This document shows positions 36,826 to 48,227 of a DNA stretch of 64,000 nucleotides, piece after piece; positions within the stretch are counted from its first letter, which is position 1; every line of letters starts with the position of its first letter. A model generated the notes under the pieces. The model was not told the DNA's origin. It did no database searches and saw only the letters and a list, made by a program, of their open reading frames with translations. The DNA is from an uncultured Desulfosarcina sp. (GTDB lineage Bacteria > Desulfobacterota > Desulfobacteria > Desulfobacterales > Desulfosarcinaceae): assembly GCF_963668215.1 (NCBI RefSeq), contig NZ_OY764190.1:1674001-1738000 (forward strand), given 5' to 3'. The position numbers and the translations under genes were made by a program.

Positions 36826-37218
36826 GTGGAACGCATTGAACGATGGAAAGCCCGTGCGCGGCTGCTTAAAACCGAAATTCACGCCCTCTGGCTGGCCTGC
36901 CAGGACCCCCGGGTTCCCCGGCGGGCCAGACTGCTGGCGGCCCTGGTGGCTGCCTATGCCCTCAGTCCCATCGACCTGATCCCCGACTTCATCCCGGTGC
37001 TGGGTTATGTGGACGATATGATTTTGCTGCCGCTGGGCATCCTGCTGGTGGTGAAGATGATTCCCGCCGACGTGTTGGCCGACTGCCGCGCCAGGGCCAA
37101 GGAGGCTTCACTGCGAAAGGGAGCCTCCGGCGCTGTTTTGGGCGCGGTGATGGTGGTGGTTTTGTGGGTGGCCATTGCTGCCGCGACCTATGTTCTTGTC
37201 ATTGAGGCGAAGGGTTAA
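36826..37218 (+). CDS. YkvA/DUF1232-family membrane protein
   Basis: 130 aa, GTG start with AGAGG upstream. It has the family core YALSPIDLIPDFIPVLGYVDDMILLPLG split over residues 45-73, with the characteristic Asp-Pro-Asp pattern, and a hydrophobic C-terminal segment (about 103-125). The function of this widespread family is not established. No neighbouring gene on this strand suggests a role; only a gene remnant follows. Confidence 0.87.
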   Translation: MERIERWKARARLLKTEIHALWLACQDPRVPRRARLLAALVAAYALSPIDLIPDFIPVLGYVDDMILLPLGILLVVKMIPADVLADCRARAKEASLRKGASGAVLGAVMVVVLWVAIAAATYVLVIEAKG

Positions 37219-37231
37219 TTGCCGATAATAA

Positions 37232-37396
37232 TGTTATGGACGGCATGGACCCGAAATCGCCGCCAATGCCGCCCTGGTTCTGATTGCGGTAGCCTGCAGC
37301 CTGCTCGACCGCCAAATTGCCGCCCAATCCAAAGCCTTCCAGAAAGAAGGCGGTTTCACCGAACGCATGTACCGCGTAAGATCTTCCCGCAAAAGA

Positions 37397-37402
<6 letters not shown>
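37232..37402 (+). pseudogene. C-terminal remnant of a four-helix-bundle suffix protein
   Basis: An open frame without a start codon encodes about 56 residues, from GPEIAANAALVLIAVAC to SLLDRQIAAQSKAF and EGGFTERMYRVR. The last motif is characteristic of the C-terminus of the four-helix-bundle suffix family, which is normally found at the end of a longer protein. A stop codon lies just upstream and nothing recognisable precedes it, so this is a decayed fragment. It ends within the convergent clpB 3' end. Confidence 0.6.
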
Positions 37403-39982
<2,580 letters not shown>

Positions 39983-40277
39983 GTTTTCCTCCTGCTATCA
40001 TCCAAAATTATGAGTTGGTCTGCATTTTGCAATCGAAAGATAACCACCGCAGGAATGATGTCAATTCGTCGGAACACATGGATTTCAAAAACAATCTGCC
40101 GGATGCCGTCCTTCGGGATAAAAATTTTCGTAGAACCATTCAACCCACGACTTGACGCCCCCCTGCGGTTATGCCAAAAGATTTATGGGTCGGTGCGTCA
40201 ATCTGCGAAAGCGCAATGGGCGTGTTGACCTGAGACCCTGTTCGATTAGCAACCGGTTATGGATGTAAGGAGTTTCG

Positions 40278-41174
40278 ATGTCCGGCTTTGTACCTGTCCG
40301 CGTTGATCAGTTCGTAGCCCAATACCTGCGCAACCATAATGATGTCGACGGCGACACCCTTCGGGCCGCCGTTGAAGATGCCCTCGCCGCCTGGCGCCAG
40401 GGAGTCCGTTGCGCCTGCGGCCGGCCGCTCTGGGTGGCGGGATCGGCGGTTGCCGGGTACGGCTGCTTCACCTGCATTACCGGTTCGGCCGAGCCCGACG
40501 GCGATCCGGAAATCCGGGAAGCCTGCGATGCTTATCTGGTGGACACTGATGATCCGGAAGACCGCGCTGCCCAGGTTGCCGAAATTTTCAAAAACCATCC
40601 CACGGATTATCGGGAGAGGCTGGAGGAGGTCGGGTTTGTCTGGCAGGATGACGAATACGACCTGTTGTACGAAGAAGAAACCAAAGAGGAGCGTCTGGCG
40701 GTGCCGGAAACGGAGAACCAGCGCTATCTGGTCCACTTTTTGGAGTGCGGCGGTCCGGTCACGCAACCGGTGATCGAAGCCTACCTGCAGGAACGCTATA
40801 CGCAAACGCCCAATCTGCCGCTGATCAGAAAGTTCTTCAAACAGGCCAATGCCAACCTGAAGGCGATTCTGATGGCGGGACTATCCGCCAACCCTACGGA
40901 CCTGGACCTGCTGGACGACCTTTCGTATTTCAGCGAATTTGACAGCATGCTGGGCGAACTGATTCATTTTTACAAAGATGCCTGCATTCGGGAAACCGAC
41001 ATGGAGCGCTTTTCCCTGCTGGCCCAGGACTTTCATATGAACACCTACGATCAGGGCTTCGACGCCCTGTATGAACTGCATACGATCTTTCAGTCCGGAA
41101 CCAAAGGCGCCGTGATTCAGCATCTTGCCGAAACCATCGACGACGATCTGAACGCAGAGGACGTCCCCTTCTGA
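40278..41174 (+). CDS. unrecognised acidic protein
   Basis: 298 aa; I do not recognise the family. The protein is soluble and strongly acidic. Near the N-terminus it has a CxC-x12-17-CxxC-like set (RCACGRPLWV, YGCFTCITG) that could bind zinc. The rest is predicted helical with no repeat. AAGGAG stands five bases before the ATG. Its last 58 bp overlap the convergent aminotransferase gene. Confidence 0.75.
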   Translation: MSGFVPVRVDQFVAQYLRNHNDVDGDTLRAAVEDALAAWRQGVRCACGRPLWVAGSAVAGYGCFTCITGSAEPDGDPEIREACDAYLVDTDDPEDRAAQVAEIFKNHPTDYRERLEEVGFVWQDDEYDLLYEEETKEERLAVPETENQRYLVHFLECGGPVTQPVIEAYLQERYTQTPNLPLIRKFFKQANANLKAILMAGLSANPTDLDLLDDLSYFSEFDSMLGELIHFYKDACIRETDMERFSLLAQDFHMNTYDQGFDALYELHTIFQSGTKGAVIQHLAETIDDDLNAEDVPF

Positions 41175-42364
41175 AAGACCTTTGCCCCTTCTTCGAAAAC
41201 ACCGCCTAAAATTTTGATGGCCCTGGATAGGGTGGCCTCATCGGCCATGGTGTAGTTGAGCCGCAGGGTCTCTTTGCCCTCACCCGGATGGGCGAAAAAG
41301 AAGGTTCCGGGAACGAAAGCGGCCCCTCTTTCTACGGCCGTGCGATTGACCGCTTCCATATCCCACCCGACGGGGCCCTGTACCCACACGAACATCCCTC
41401 CGTCCGGCCGGCTCCAGGAGAACGACGACGGAAAGAACCGATCCATGGCCGTTAGCATGGCCTGCTGCCGGGGACGGTACAATTCGATGATTTTGGGCAG
41501 GTGACAGCCCAGATGACCGCCAAACAGATACTCGGCGGCCAGGGCCTGATCGAAGGTGCTGGTGTGTAGATCCACGCCCTGTTTGGCCAGGACCAGCCAG
41601 CGTTGCACCGGCTCCGGGGCCAGGCAAAATCCCATGCGCAGGCCCGGGGCGAAAACTTTGGACAGTGTCGAAATGTAGACGACATGCTCCGGGGCCAGCG
41701 TCTTGATCGGCGCTATTGGTGTGCCTTCATAGCGTAAATCCCCGTAGGGATCGTCTTCCACCAGCAGGGTGTCGTGCCGCTGGATGATTTCGGCGACGGC
41801 CAGACGCCGTTCCATCGGCAGGGTGCGTCCGGTGGGATTCTGAAAATTGGGCACCAGGTAGATTAACTTGACGGGGTGCCGGGCAAGGGCGGCGTCCAGG
41901 GCCTCGGGCAGCATGCCCTGGTCGTCGGTTTCGATCTGCACATAGCGCGGTTCGTAAGGGGTAAAGGCCTGCAGGGCGCCGAGATAGGTGGGGGCTTCCA
42001 AGGCCACCCGGTCGCCGGCGCTGATGAGGATTTTGCCCAGGCCGTCCAAGACGCCCTGTGAGCCGGTGGATATCAGGATCTGTTCGGGCGTGGCGGCGAT
42101 GCCCTTGGTTTCCAGATAGGCTGCCAGGGCCTCGCGCAATGGCGGAAACCCCTCCGTGAGACCGTACTGAAAGGCTTCGGATCCGTACTTTTGTAATACG
42201 GCTTCCGTGATCTCCCGGATGATGGCCATGGGAAAACTTTGGGGTGCGGGTATGCCGCCGGCCAGGGATATCGTTCCCGGCCGGGACACAACCTTGAGGA
42301 TTTCGCGGATGGCGCTCGCCCCCATGTTGCGGGTGCGGTCGGCCAGCAGATTTTCGGCCTGCAT
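41117..42364 (-). CDS. PLP-dependent aminotransferase, class I/II (2-aminoadipate type)
   Basis: 415 aa from ATG 42364, with AGGGAGA upstream. Fold-type I aminotransferase: substrate loop SLAGGIPAPQSF near 31, LVPNFQNPTGRTL near 180, Asp/Tyr PLP contacts in VEDDPYGDLRY near 210, Schiff-base Lys in STLSKVFAPGLRMGF near 243, and the carboxylate-binding Arg in LRLNYT near 383. It lacks the GntR domain of MocR regulators. Relatives transaminate 2-aminoadipate, kynurenine or aromatic/branched amino acids. The TetR gene is divergent only in distance (same strand, upstream), and both have an ACCGGTC site in front. Confidence 0.9.
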   Translation of the reverse strand: MQAENLLADRTRNMGASAIREILKVVSRPGTISLAGGIPAPQSFPMAIIREITEAVLQKYGSEAFQYGLTEGFPPLREALAAYLETKGIAATPEQILISTGSQGVLDGLGKILISAGDRVALEAPTYLGALQAFTPYEPRYVQIETDDQGMLPEALDAALARHPVKLIYLVPNFQNPTGRTLPMERRLAVAEIIQRHDTLLVEDDPYGDLRYEGTPIAPIKTLAPEHVVYISTLSKVFAPGLRMGFCLAPEPVQRWLVLAKQGVDLHTSTFDQALAAEYLFGGHLGCHLPKIIELYRPRQQAMLTAMDRFFPSSFSWSRPDGGMFVWVQGPVGWDMEAVNRTAVERGAAFVPGTFFFAHPGEGKETLRLNYTMADEATLSRAIKILGGVFEEGAKVFQKGTSSAFRSSSMVSARC

Positions 42365-42389
42365 ATTTGGTTTCTCCCTGTTTAATAAA

Positions 42390-42397
42390 GACCGGTC
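42390..42397. promoter_or_regulatory. GACCGGTC palindrome before the aminotransferase gene
   Basis: Eight-base palindrome 26 bp upstream of the aminotransferase ATG, flanked by AAA and TTCTTT. It shares its core with the site at 43066 in front of the tetR gene. Confidence 0.5.
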
Positions 42398-42442
42398 GTT
42401 CTTTTTTTTCTGTTTACGAATCACCGTTCACTGTTCACCGGA

Positions 42443-43039
42443 TCATTTTCTCAGTTGTTGAATATAAAATCGCAGTTGGTCGTTGGTCTGCTCGAGGACG
42501 GCCTTGTCACGGCTGGACATGTACAAGGTTGCGGCGCCGTTCAAGGTGATGACGATAAAATCGGAAATCTCCCGATGGTCCAGACCCGGTTTGAGAATGT
42601 CGCTGCGCTCCGCTTCCGCCAGCCAGGACTGGAACAGCTTCGAGAAACCGACAAAACCCTTGAGAATGTGGCGGCCCATGCGGTCCGACTGCCCCGTCAT
42701 CTCCACCAGCATGTTGACAAAAAAGCATCCGCCGTCAAACACTTCCCCGCCCAGATAGTCCAGCAGTACGTTCCCGATGGTGCGTTCGATGCGTTCGAGC
42801 GGATCACCGGCGGAATTCAGGTTGTTGAATACCGCCGCTTTCCAGATCTGCACCGCATCGTCGTATACCGCCTGCCAGACATCCTCTTTGCTTTTGAAAT
42901 GGCAGTACAGCCCCCCCTTGGTCAACCCTGTCGCCTGGAGGATATCGCTGATGGAGGTGTTGAAATATCCCTTGACGGAAAAAAGCTGGAGAGATTTTTC
43001 GATGATATTTTTGCGCGTCAATTCGCCTTTGACCGACAT
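42443..43039 (-). CDS. TetR-family transcriptional regulator
   Basis: 198 aa from ATG 43039, which has GGGAG upstream (the frame extends 9 codons further). The N-terminal helix-turn-helix is textbook TetR: IIEKSLQLFSVKGYFNTSI and ILQATGLTKGGLYCHFKSKE, residues 12-54. The C-terminal ligand domain is of the type that follows a YCHF...SKEDVW pattern, with Cys residues at 125. It lies upstream of the aminotransferase gene on the same strand. Shared ACCGGTC sites before both genes suggest that it represses itself and the aminotransferase. Confidence 0.92.
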   Translation of the reverse strand: MSVKGELTRKNIIEKSLQLFSVKGYFNTSISDILQATGLTKGGLYCHFKSKEDVWQAVYDDAVQIWKAAVFNNLNSAGDPLERIERTIGNVLLDYLGGEVFDGGCFFVNMLVEMTGQSDRMGRHILKGFVGFSKLFQSWLAEAERSDILKPGLDHREISDFIVITLNGAATLYMSSRDKAVLEQTNDQLRFYIQQLRK

Positions 43040-43065
43040 GGTTGCATCTCCCTTATAAAAAACCA

Positions 43066-43072
43066 ACCGGTC
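43066..43072. promoter_or_regulatory. ACCGGTC site before the tetR gene
   Basis: Core ACCGGT (43066-43071) plus C, inside AACCAACCGGTCCTTTT, 26 bp upstream of the TetR start codon. The distance to the start equals that of the matching site before the aminotransferase gene. Confidence 0.5.
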
Positions 43073-43173
43073 CTTTTTTATTTTTTCGTGCCTGAAAAGT
43101 CAACATGGAATTGCGCTTCTATAAACGCAGCGTGAGGGGGTAGGGGCGAAAAGGCGAAGTGAAGGCGTTATGA

Positions 43174-43341
43174 TTATGCGGGCTGTTGGCGGCCAAAATG
43201 CGGTCGGAACAGTATGTCCCGTACCAGGCCGACCAGATGAACGGCGCCGGCAATCAGGCTGAGGGTGATGAAAGAAAAGATAAAACAGGTTAAAAAGGCC
43301 AACAACGCGGCGCTCATGGCGGCAAGAATGAAGTCGATCAT
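43174..43341 (-). CDS. small membrane protein, 55 aa
   Basis: ATG at 43341 has AGGAG eight bases upstream. The product is MIDFILAAMSAALLAF continuing as a hydrophobic helix to about residue 43, then a basic tail (VRDILFRPHFGRQQPA). One long or two tightly packed membrane helices are likely. I do not recognise the family. The good ribosome-binding site and sensible topology support a real gene. Confidence 0.6.
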   Translation of the reverse strand: MIDFILAAMSAALLAFLTCFIFSFITLSLIAGAVHLVGLVRDILFRPHFGRQQPA

Positions 43342-43597
43342 GGAACGTCTCCTATTCCCGGGTTGGGTGGTGGTCAGTTATTGATCATCCGCAGATAGAG
43401 CAATTTTGTTGCCAATCCTGGTTCTCCAATCCGAACACCCTGTTTTTAGAAGACAATCATTGATTTTCGGATGGCCCGGCACCGAAACCGGATTCATTCA
43501 ATTGAGTAATTCAGGGGATCGTTCAGGGAAAAAAGGAAAAAAATGTAATACTGTCCCGAAGTCGGTCCGGAATTCCGGGGAGGGGTCGCGCCTTTTC

Positions 43598-43614
43598 GTC
43601 AAACACCGTTTGAC
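43598..43614. promoter_or_regulatory. GTCAAAC-acc-GTTTGAC palindrome
   Basis: Seven-base arms around a three-base centre, 108 bp upstream of the corrinoid-fold gene. Candidate operator. The rest of the 380-bp gap shows no gene that I recognise. Confidence 0.4.
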
Positions 43615-43721
43615 TGACGGTTATACGAGTGCTATTTCGTTGGTTTCCGGTGCTTTGGAAAACCCCTGGATCGAGAATCGGCAACCCTTTGCCGCGGCGA
43701 CACTGCCGGATCGGTACCGCC

Positions 43722-44246
43722 ATGAATGATGGATATAAAATATTTCACGATGCCGTTGGCGAAACGGCCGATGGCTGGCTGAAAAACGGGCTCCCATCAC
43801 GTCAGGTCCTGGAAGAATCCGCCGCCCGGCTGTTGCATCTCAGACAAGAATTGAAAATTCCGGGGCTCTGGGAGCATCCTCCCTGCATGGTTACCGCGAC
43901 CCTGGACGACGGATTGGGACAGGGGTTGGGGATCATCGAAAAATTTGCCGCCGCCATCGGCATACGGTTGATCTCCCTGGGACTGCTGCAACCGGCGGCG
44001 GCCATTGTCGACGCCTGCCGGGACGAAAAACCCGATTTTCTGGGAATGACCATCCTCCAGTTCGATACCGAAGAGGAGCTGACGGCTATCGCCGGACAAT
44101 TGCCGAAAAAAACCCGCATCGTTGCCGGCGGGCCGGCCTTTACAGGAGATCCCGACTTTGCCGACCGTACCGGCACCCATTATGCGGCCAGAAATGTGGC
44201 GGCATTTCTGCGGTTCATGCTGGACGACGCGGCAAGCAGACCCTGA
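43722..44246 (+). CDS. B12-binding-domain-like protein without the cobalamin His
   Basis: 174 aa from ATG 43722; the ribosome-binding site is weak. Residues about 50-165 look like the Rossmann-type cobalamin-binding fold (MVTATLDDGLGQGLGII, FLGMTILQFDTEEELTAIA, RIVAGGPAF). Where methionine-synthase-type domains have DxHxxG, this one reads DDGLGQG, so there is no lower-axial His. It may bind a corrinoid base-on or have lost binding. The family and partner are unknown. Confidence 0.65.
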   Translation: MNDGYKIFHDAVGETADGWLKNGLPSRQVLEESAARLLHLRQELKIPGLWEHPPCMVTATLDDGLGQGLGIIEKFAAAIGIRLISLGLLQPAAAIVDACRDEKPDFLGMTILQFDTEEELTAIAGQLPKKTRIVAGGPAFTGDPDFADRTGTHYAARNVAAFLRFMLDDAASRP

Positions 44247-44323
44247 CGGCCGGTTTGGACGAACGCCTGTTTTTGACGAACTCGTAAAAAGTCGCATTTC
44301 CGATCCCACCCGAGGCAACACCA

Positions 44324-45247
44324 ATGGCTTCGAACCAATCACAAATGAGCCTGCTGCCAGGTTTTTTCATTGCCTTTCTCACCGTTCTCTTCGGTGCCAA
44401 TGTCGTTGCCATCAAACTGACGTTGGCCGGCATGGGGCCGCTGACCACCGCCGGGTGCCGGTTCGCCCTGGCGGCCATGGCGATCGCCGGCTGGGCCCGG
44501 GTCACCGGCCGCTGCTTTCACATTCAGCCGGGACAGGCCTTTCAACTGATGGTCGTCGCGGCGGCGTTCACCCTGCAACTGAGCCTGTTCTATCTGGGGC
44601 TGGAGCGCACCGAAGCCTCCCGCGGGGTGCTGATCTCCAACCTGCTGCCCTTTTTCGTGCTGTTTCTCTCCCATTATTTCATCCCGGGGGAAAGAATCAC
44701 CTGGAAAAAATTCGTGGGTATTCTGCTGGGCTTTGCCGGGGTGACGGTGCTTTTTTCCGGTGCTCAGCCTTTTTCCGATTCCATCCGAACCGGAGATCCC
44801 ATTGTCCTGGCAGCCGTGGTGGTCTGGTCCTGCAACGTCGTCTATACCAAAAGCATCATCAACGCCTTCGAACCGTTTCATCTGGTTCTCTATCCCATGA
44901 TCGTTTCGGTACCGGTCTTTCTGTCTGCCGGCTGCCTGTACGACCAGCGGATGTTTTTCGACCTGAATCCAGTCGTTTTGAGCGCCTATGCGTATCAGGG
45001 CCTGGTCACCGCGGCCTTCGGTTTTGTGGCCTGGAGCACCATGCTGAAGCGATACGGCGCGTCCACCCTGCACGCCTTCGTTTTTATCATGCCCATCGCC
45101 GGGGTGGTGCTCAGCGGCATCGTGCTCGACGAACCCATCACCCCCAATCTGCTTGTGGCCATGCTTTTCATTGCCGCCGGCATTTTAATGGTTCATATCA
45201 ACCCGAAGAAGCCGAGTTTTACCTTTCCCCTGGGCCGCGGGTTGTGA
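44324..45247 (+). CDS. EamA/DMT-superfamily transporter
   Basis: 307 aa, ten hydrophobic segments arranged as two EamA repeats (about 10-145 and 160-295). Characteristic motifs are FGANVVAIKLTLAGMGPL, LGLERTEASRGVLISNL and FGFVAWSTMLKRYGASTLHAF. Members export amino acids, nucleosides or metabolites; the substrate cannot be told. GAGG sits 10 bases before the ATG. It follows the B12-fold gene by 77 bp. Confidence 0.9.
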   Translation: MASNQSQMSLLPGFFIAFLTVLFGANVVAIKLTLAGMGPLTTAGCRFALAAMAIAGWARVTGRCFHIQPGQAFQLMVVAAAFTLQLSLFYLGLERTEASRGVLISNLLPFFVLFLSHYFIPGERITWKKFVGILLGFAGVTVLFSGAQPFSDSIRTGDPIVLAAVVVWSCNVVYTKSIINAFEPFHLVLYPMIVSVPVFLSAGCLYDQRMFFDLNPVVLSAYAYQGLVTAAFGFVAWSTMLKRYGASTLHAFVFIMPIAGVVLSGIVLDEPITPNLLVAMLFIAAGILMVHINPKKPSFTFPLGRGL

Positions 45248-45319
45248 GATATTCGCGAAGACGGCATGCTGTCTGACTTGCGATAGGTTTTTCATCACCC
45301 AATCCGGACGAGGCCCACC

Positions 45320-47360
45320 ATGCGACCCCCTTCAGCAGGCAAACGCTCCGAACTGGCGCTCTCCTTCAAAATTCTGATCCCCGCGGCGCTGATGTTCCTG
45401 CTGTTCATCTACTTTTCCTATTTTGTCGTTCTTCCCCTGATGGAAAACAAAATGATGGCGCAAAAACGACAAACGCTGCGCAGCATGGGCACTGCGGTGT
45501 GGCATCTGCTGGACCATTTACACCATAAGGCCGAAACCGGGGAGATGACAGTTGACAAAGCCCGCACCATGGCCCTTTCGATGGTAAAAACCCTTCGCTT
45601 CGGAACCGATGGAAAGGATTATTGTTGGATCAGCGACCTTGAAACCGTTGTGCTCATGCATCCTTACCAGATGGATTTGGTCGGCCGGCGGTTGACGGAA
45701 CACGCTGACGCATCGACACGCCGTGCGTTCACCAGGGCGATCGATCTCGTCAAGGCATCCGGTGAGGGATTCATCGACTATCAGTGGCAATGGCAGGACG
45801 ATCCATCACGGATCGGGTCCAAACTGTCCTATGTGAAATTCTACGAACCCTGGGGATGGATGCTGGGAACCGGGCTCTATGTTCAGGATGTGCGTGCCGA
45901 GATTTCCTTATTGACCCGGCAGCTCTTTGCGCTTTTGCTGGCTGTGCTGGTGGTCTCCACGGTGTTCTGCTTCTACGTCTATCAGCAGGCATCGACCATC
46001 GAACGCCAGCGTCAGCGGGCGGAAAGCATCAACCGGGTGCTGATTCAAATTTCCAATGCGGCCAGTACCACCTTCGACCTCGATGCCCTGTACCGCTCCA
46101 TTCATCTTTCTCTGGGAGCAATCATCGACGTCTCCAATTTTTATATCGCCCTGTATGATCGCGAAACGGATGCGATCTCCTTCCCCTATTATCGCGATGA
46201 AGTGGATACCGTCTATCCGATGATCGGAAACATCCACCGCTCAGGCGCTCTTACGGCCAAAGTCATCCGGACGGCGGCAACCGTATTGTCGACCCGGGAA
46301 GAGGCCTTCGCCTGGGCTGCCAGCCAGGGAGAATCGCCGGTGGGGACTCCGTCGGCCCTGTGGCTGGGCGTGCCATTGAAAAGCAAAAAACGAAGTGATC
46401 GGCGTGATGGTCACCCAAAGCTACAGCGACGCCGATCATTTCGACAAAACCGATGTCGATGTGTTCGCGTCCGTATCCGACCAGGTAGCCATGGCCATTG
46501 AACGGAAAACCTACGAAATGCGGTTGAAAGAAGCACACGATGCTTTAGAGATGCGCATTCGCAGGCGGACCAATGCCCTGATGAAAATCAACCGCCGTCT
46601 GGAAAGCGAAATTCGCAAGCAGGAGCAGACCGAAAACATCCTGCGGGAAAGCGAAGCGCGCTTGATCCAGTCGGAACGCCTGGCAGCCACCGGCCAGTTG
46701 GCCGCCTCCATTGCCCACGAAATCAATTCGCCCCTTCAGGGCGTGACCTCCCTGTTGAACGTCATGCGGCGGGAATATGGCCGGGACAATCAACTGGCGG
46801 GGGATCTGGAGCTGGTCCAGGGGGCGTTTACGAGTATCAGCAAAACCGTCAAGAATCTGCTGGACTTGAACCGGCCGGGCAAAGAGAAAAACCGGCCGGT
46901 GCAGATCCAGGAGGTGATCACCCAGACCGCCGCCCTGGTAAAAGCGTACCTCAAGGACAACCACGTCCGGCTCGAACTGGATCTGCCGGCCGCTCTGCCG
47001 CCAATTATGGGCTCGCCCCAGGAACTGAGCCAGGTTTTCATGAACCTGATCACCAACAGTGTGGAGTCGCTGAACATGGATCCGACCTATTCGGATCGCC
47101 GCATTGCCATCGAAGCGCAAACGGCCGGCGAACAGGTGGAGGTCCGGGTCACGGATACCGGCATCGGCATTGGCGCCGAAGATATCTCCCGTGTCTTCGA
47201 CGCCTTTTTTACCAGCAAAAAGACCATGGGCATGGGCGTCGGCCTGTCCATCTGCCACCGTATCATCGAGGGGCACAATGGAACCATCGAGGCCCGCAAT
47301 CTTTCGGATCGGGGGGCGGTGTTTACCATCCGATTGCCGGTCAACGACCCTTCAACCTAA
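45320..47360 (+). pseudogene. Cache/GAF sensor histidine kinase, broken by a frameshift in an A6 run
   Basis: The first frame (45320 to about 46384) encodes a transmembrane segment, a Cache-type domain (GKDYCWISDLETVVLMHPY, WGWMLGTGLY), a second transmembrane segment and most of a GAF domain. The second frame (+1, to 47360) continues the GAF domain and adds HisKA (IAHEINSPLQGV), N-box (FMNLITNSVESL) and G-boxes (DTGIGIGAED, GMGVGLSI). Removing one A from AAAAAA at 46385-46390 joins them as ...VPLKSKNEVIGVMV..., giving 679 aa with all kinase motifs. This may be a sequencing error, slippage-dependent expression, or a recent pseudogene. Confidence 0.85.
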
Positions 47361-47362
47361 CA

Positions 47363-47407
47363 GTGCCCATCCAGAAATAGGCAAATTTGCCATTTCTGGA
47401 TGGGCAC
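47363..47407. repeat. 45-nt near-perfect palindrome
   Basis: Outer arms GTGCCCATCCAGAAAT (47363-47378) and its exact complement (47392-47407), one unpaired A, and an inner palindrome GGCAAATTTGCC (47380-47391). It lies between a kinase stop and a start codon 20 bp on, with no T-run. Confidence 0.7.
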
Positions 47408-47426
47408 CAACTCAAGGGAGCCAGAT

Positions 47427-48224
47427 ATGCAGTTCGGTGCCATGAATTTTCCGGTAACGCCGGTATTGCAGGAGATCGAAACCTTCGCCCGCTTGGGGTT
47501 CGATTATCTGGAATTGGCCATGGATCCGCCCATGGCCCATTACAGCACCATTTCATCCAACCGGGCGGCCATCGTGAAATCCCTGCGGGACAACGACCTG
47601 GGCTTGGTCTGCCACCTGCCCACCTTCGTTTCGACCGCCGATCTCACGGAAAGCATCCGGCAGGCCTCCATTACGGAAATGCGCCGTTCCATGGAGGTGG
47701 CTGCCGAGTTGGGGGCCAAAAAGATCGTCCTGCATCCCTCCATGGCCCGCGGCATGGGCTCATTTGTGTTGGATACGGTGCATGCCTACGCCGTGGATTT
47801 TTTATCGGAAATGGTCAGCCTGGCTGAAACGCTGGATCTGACCCTGTGCCTGGAAAACATGTTTCCCTTCAACGGAATCGGGGTGGAATTGGACGATTTC
47901 GAAAAATGGCTGGAACGGTTTCCCGGCCTGATGCTGACCCTGGATAGCGGCCACGCCAACATTGACGACCGGCGCGGCAAACGGCTGAAAGGATTTTTCG
48001 ATCATTTCGGCCGCCGCATCGGCCACTTTCATCTCAGTGACAACCGGGGCAAACGGGACGACCATCTGGCCGTGGGGCAGGGCACCGTTAGATTCGCGGT
48101 ACTGGTGGACCGGATCAAAGCGCTGGGCTACGACGAAACGATCACCCTGGAAGTGTTCGATGCCGACCGCAGGATGCTGGTTAAGAGCCGGGAAAAAATC
48201 GAGGCGATGTTGACGACTTCGTAA
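47427..48224 (+). CDS. sugar phosphate isomerase/epimerase-like TIM-barrel protein
   Basis: 265 aa from ATG 47427 (AAGGGAG upstream; the longer frame would begin in the palindrome). It belongs to the xylose-isomerase-like/AP-endonuclease-2 superfamily, with LGFDYLELAMDPP near 23, VLHPSMARG near 105, the metal-binding Glu in LCLENMFPF near 140, LTLDSGHANI near 170, GHFHLSDNRG near 197 and ITLEVFD near 238. The Glu/Asp/His/Glu metal set is present. The substrate of this branch is not evident. The tetR-DHH gene pair is convergent. Confidence 0.87.
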   Translation: MQFGAMNFPVTPVLQEIETFARLGFDYLELAMDPPMAHYSTISSNRAAIVKSLRDNDLGLVCHLPTFVSTADLTESIRQASITEMRRSMEVAAELGAKKIVLHPSMARGMGSFVLDTVHAYAVDFLSEMVSLAETLDLTLCLENMFPFNGIGVELDDFEKWLERFPGLMLTLDSGHANIDDRRGKRLKGFFDHFGRRIGHFHLSDNRGKRDDHLAVGQGTVRFAVLVDRIKALGYDETITLEVFDADRRMLVKSREKIEAMLTTS

Positions 48225-48227
48225 AAT

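Noticed and set aside
43406..43729. 107-codon plus-strand open frame upstream of the B12-fold gene
   Set aside because: No start signal or family features; it overlaps a candidate operator and the next start codon.
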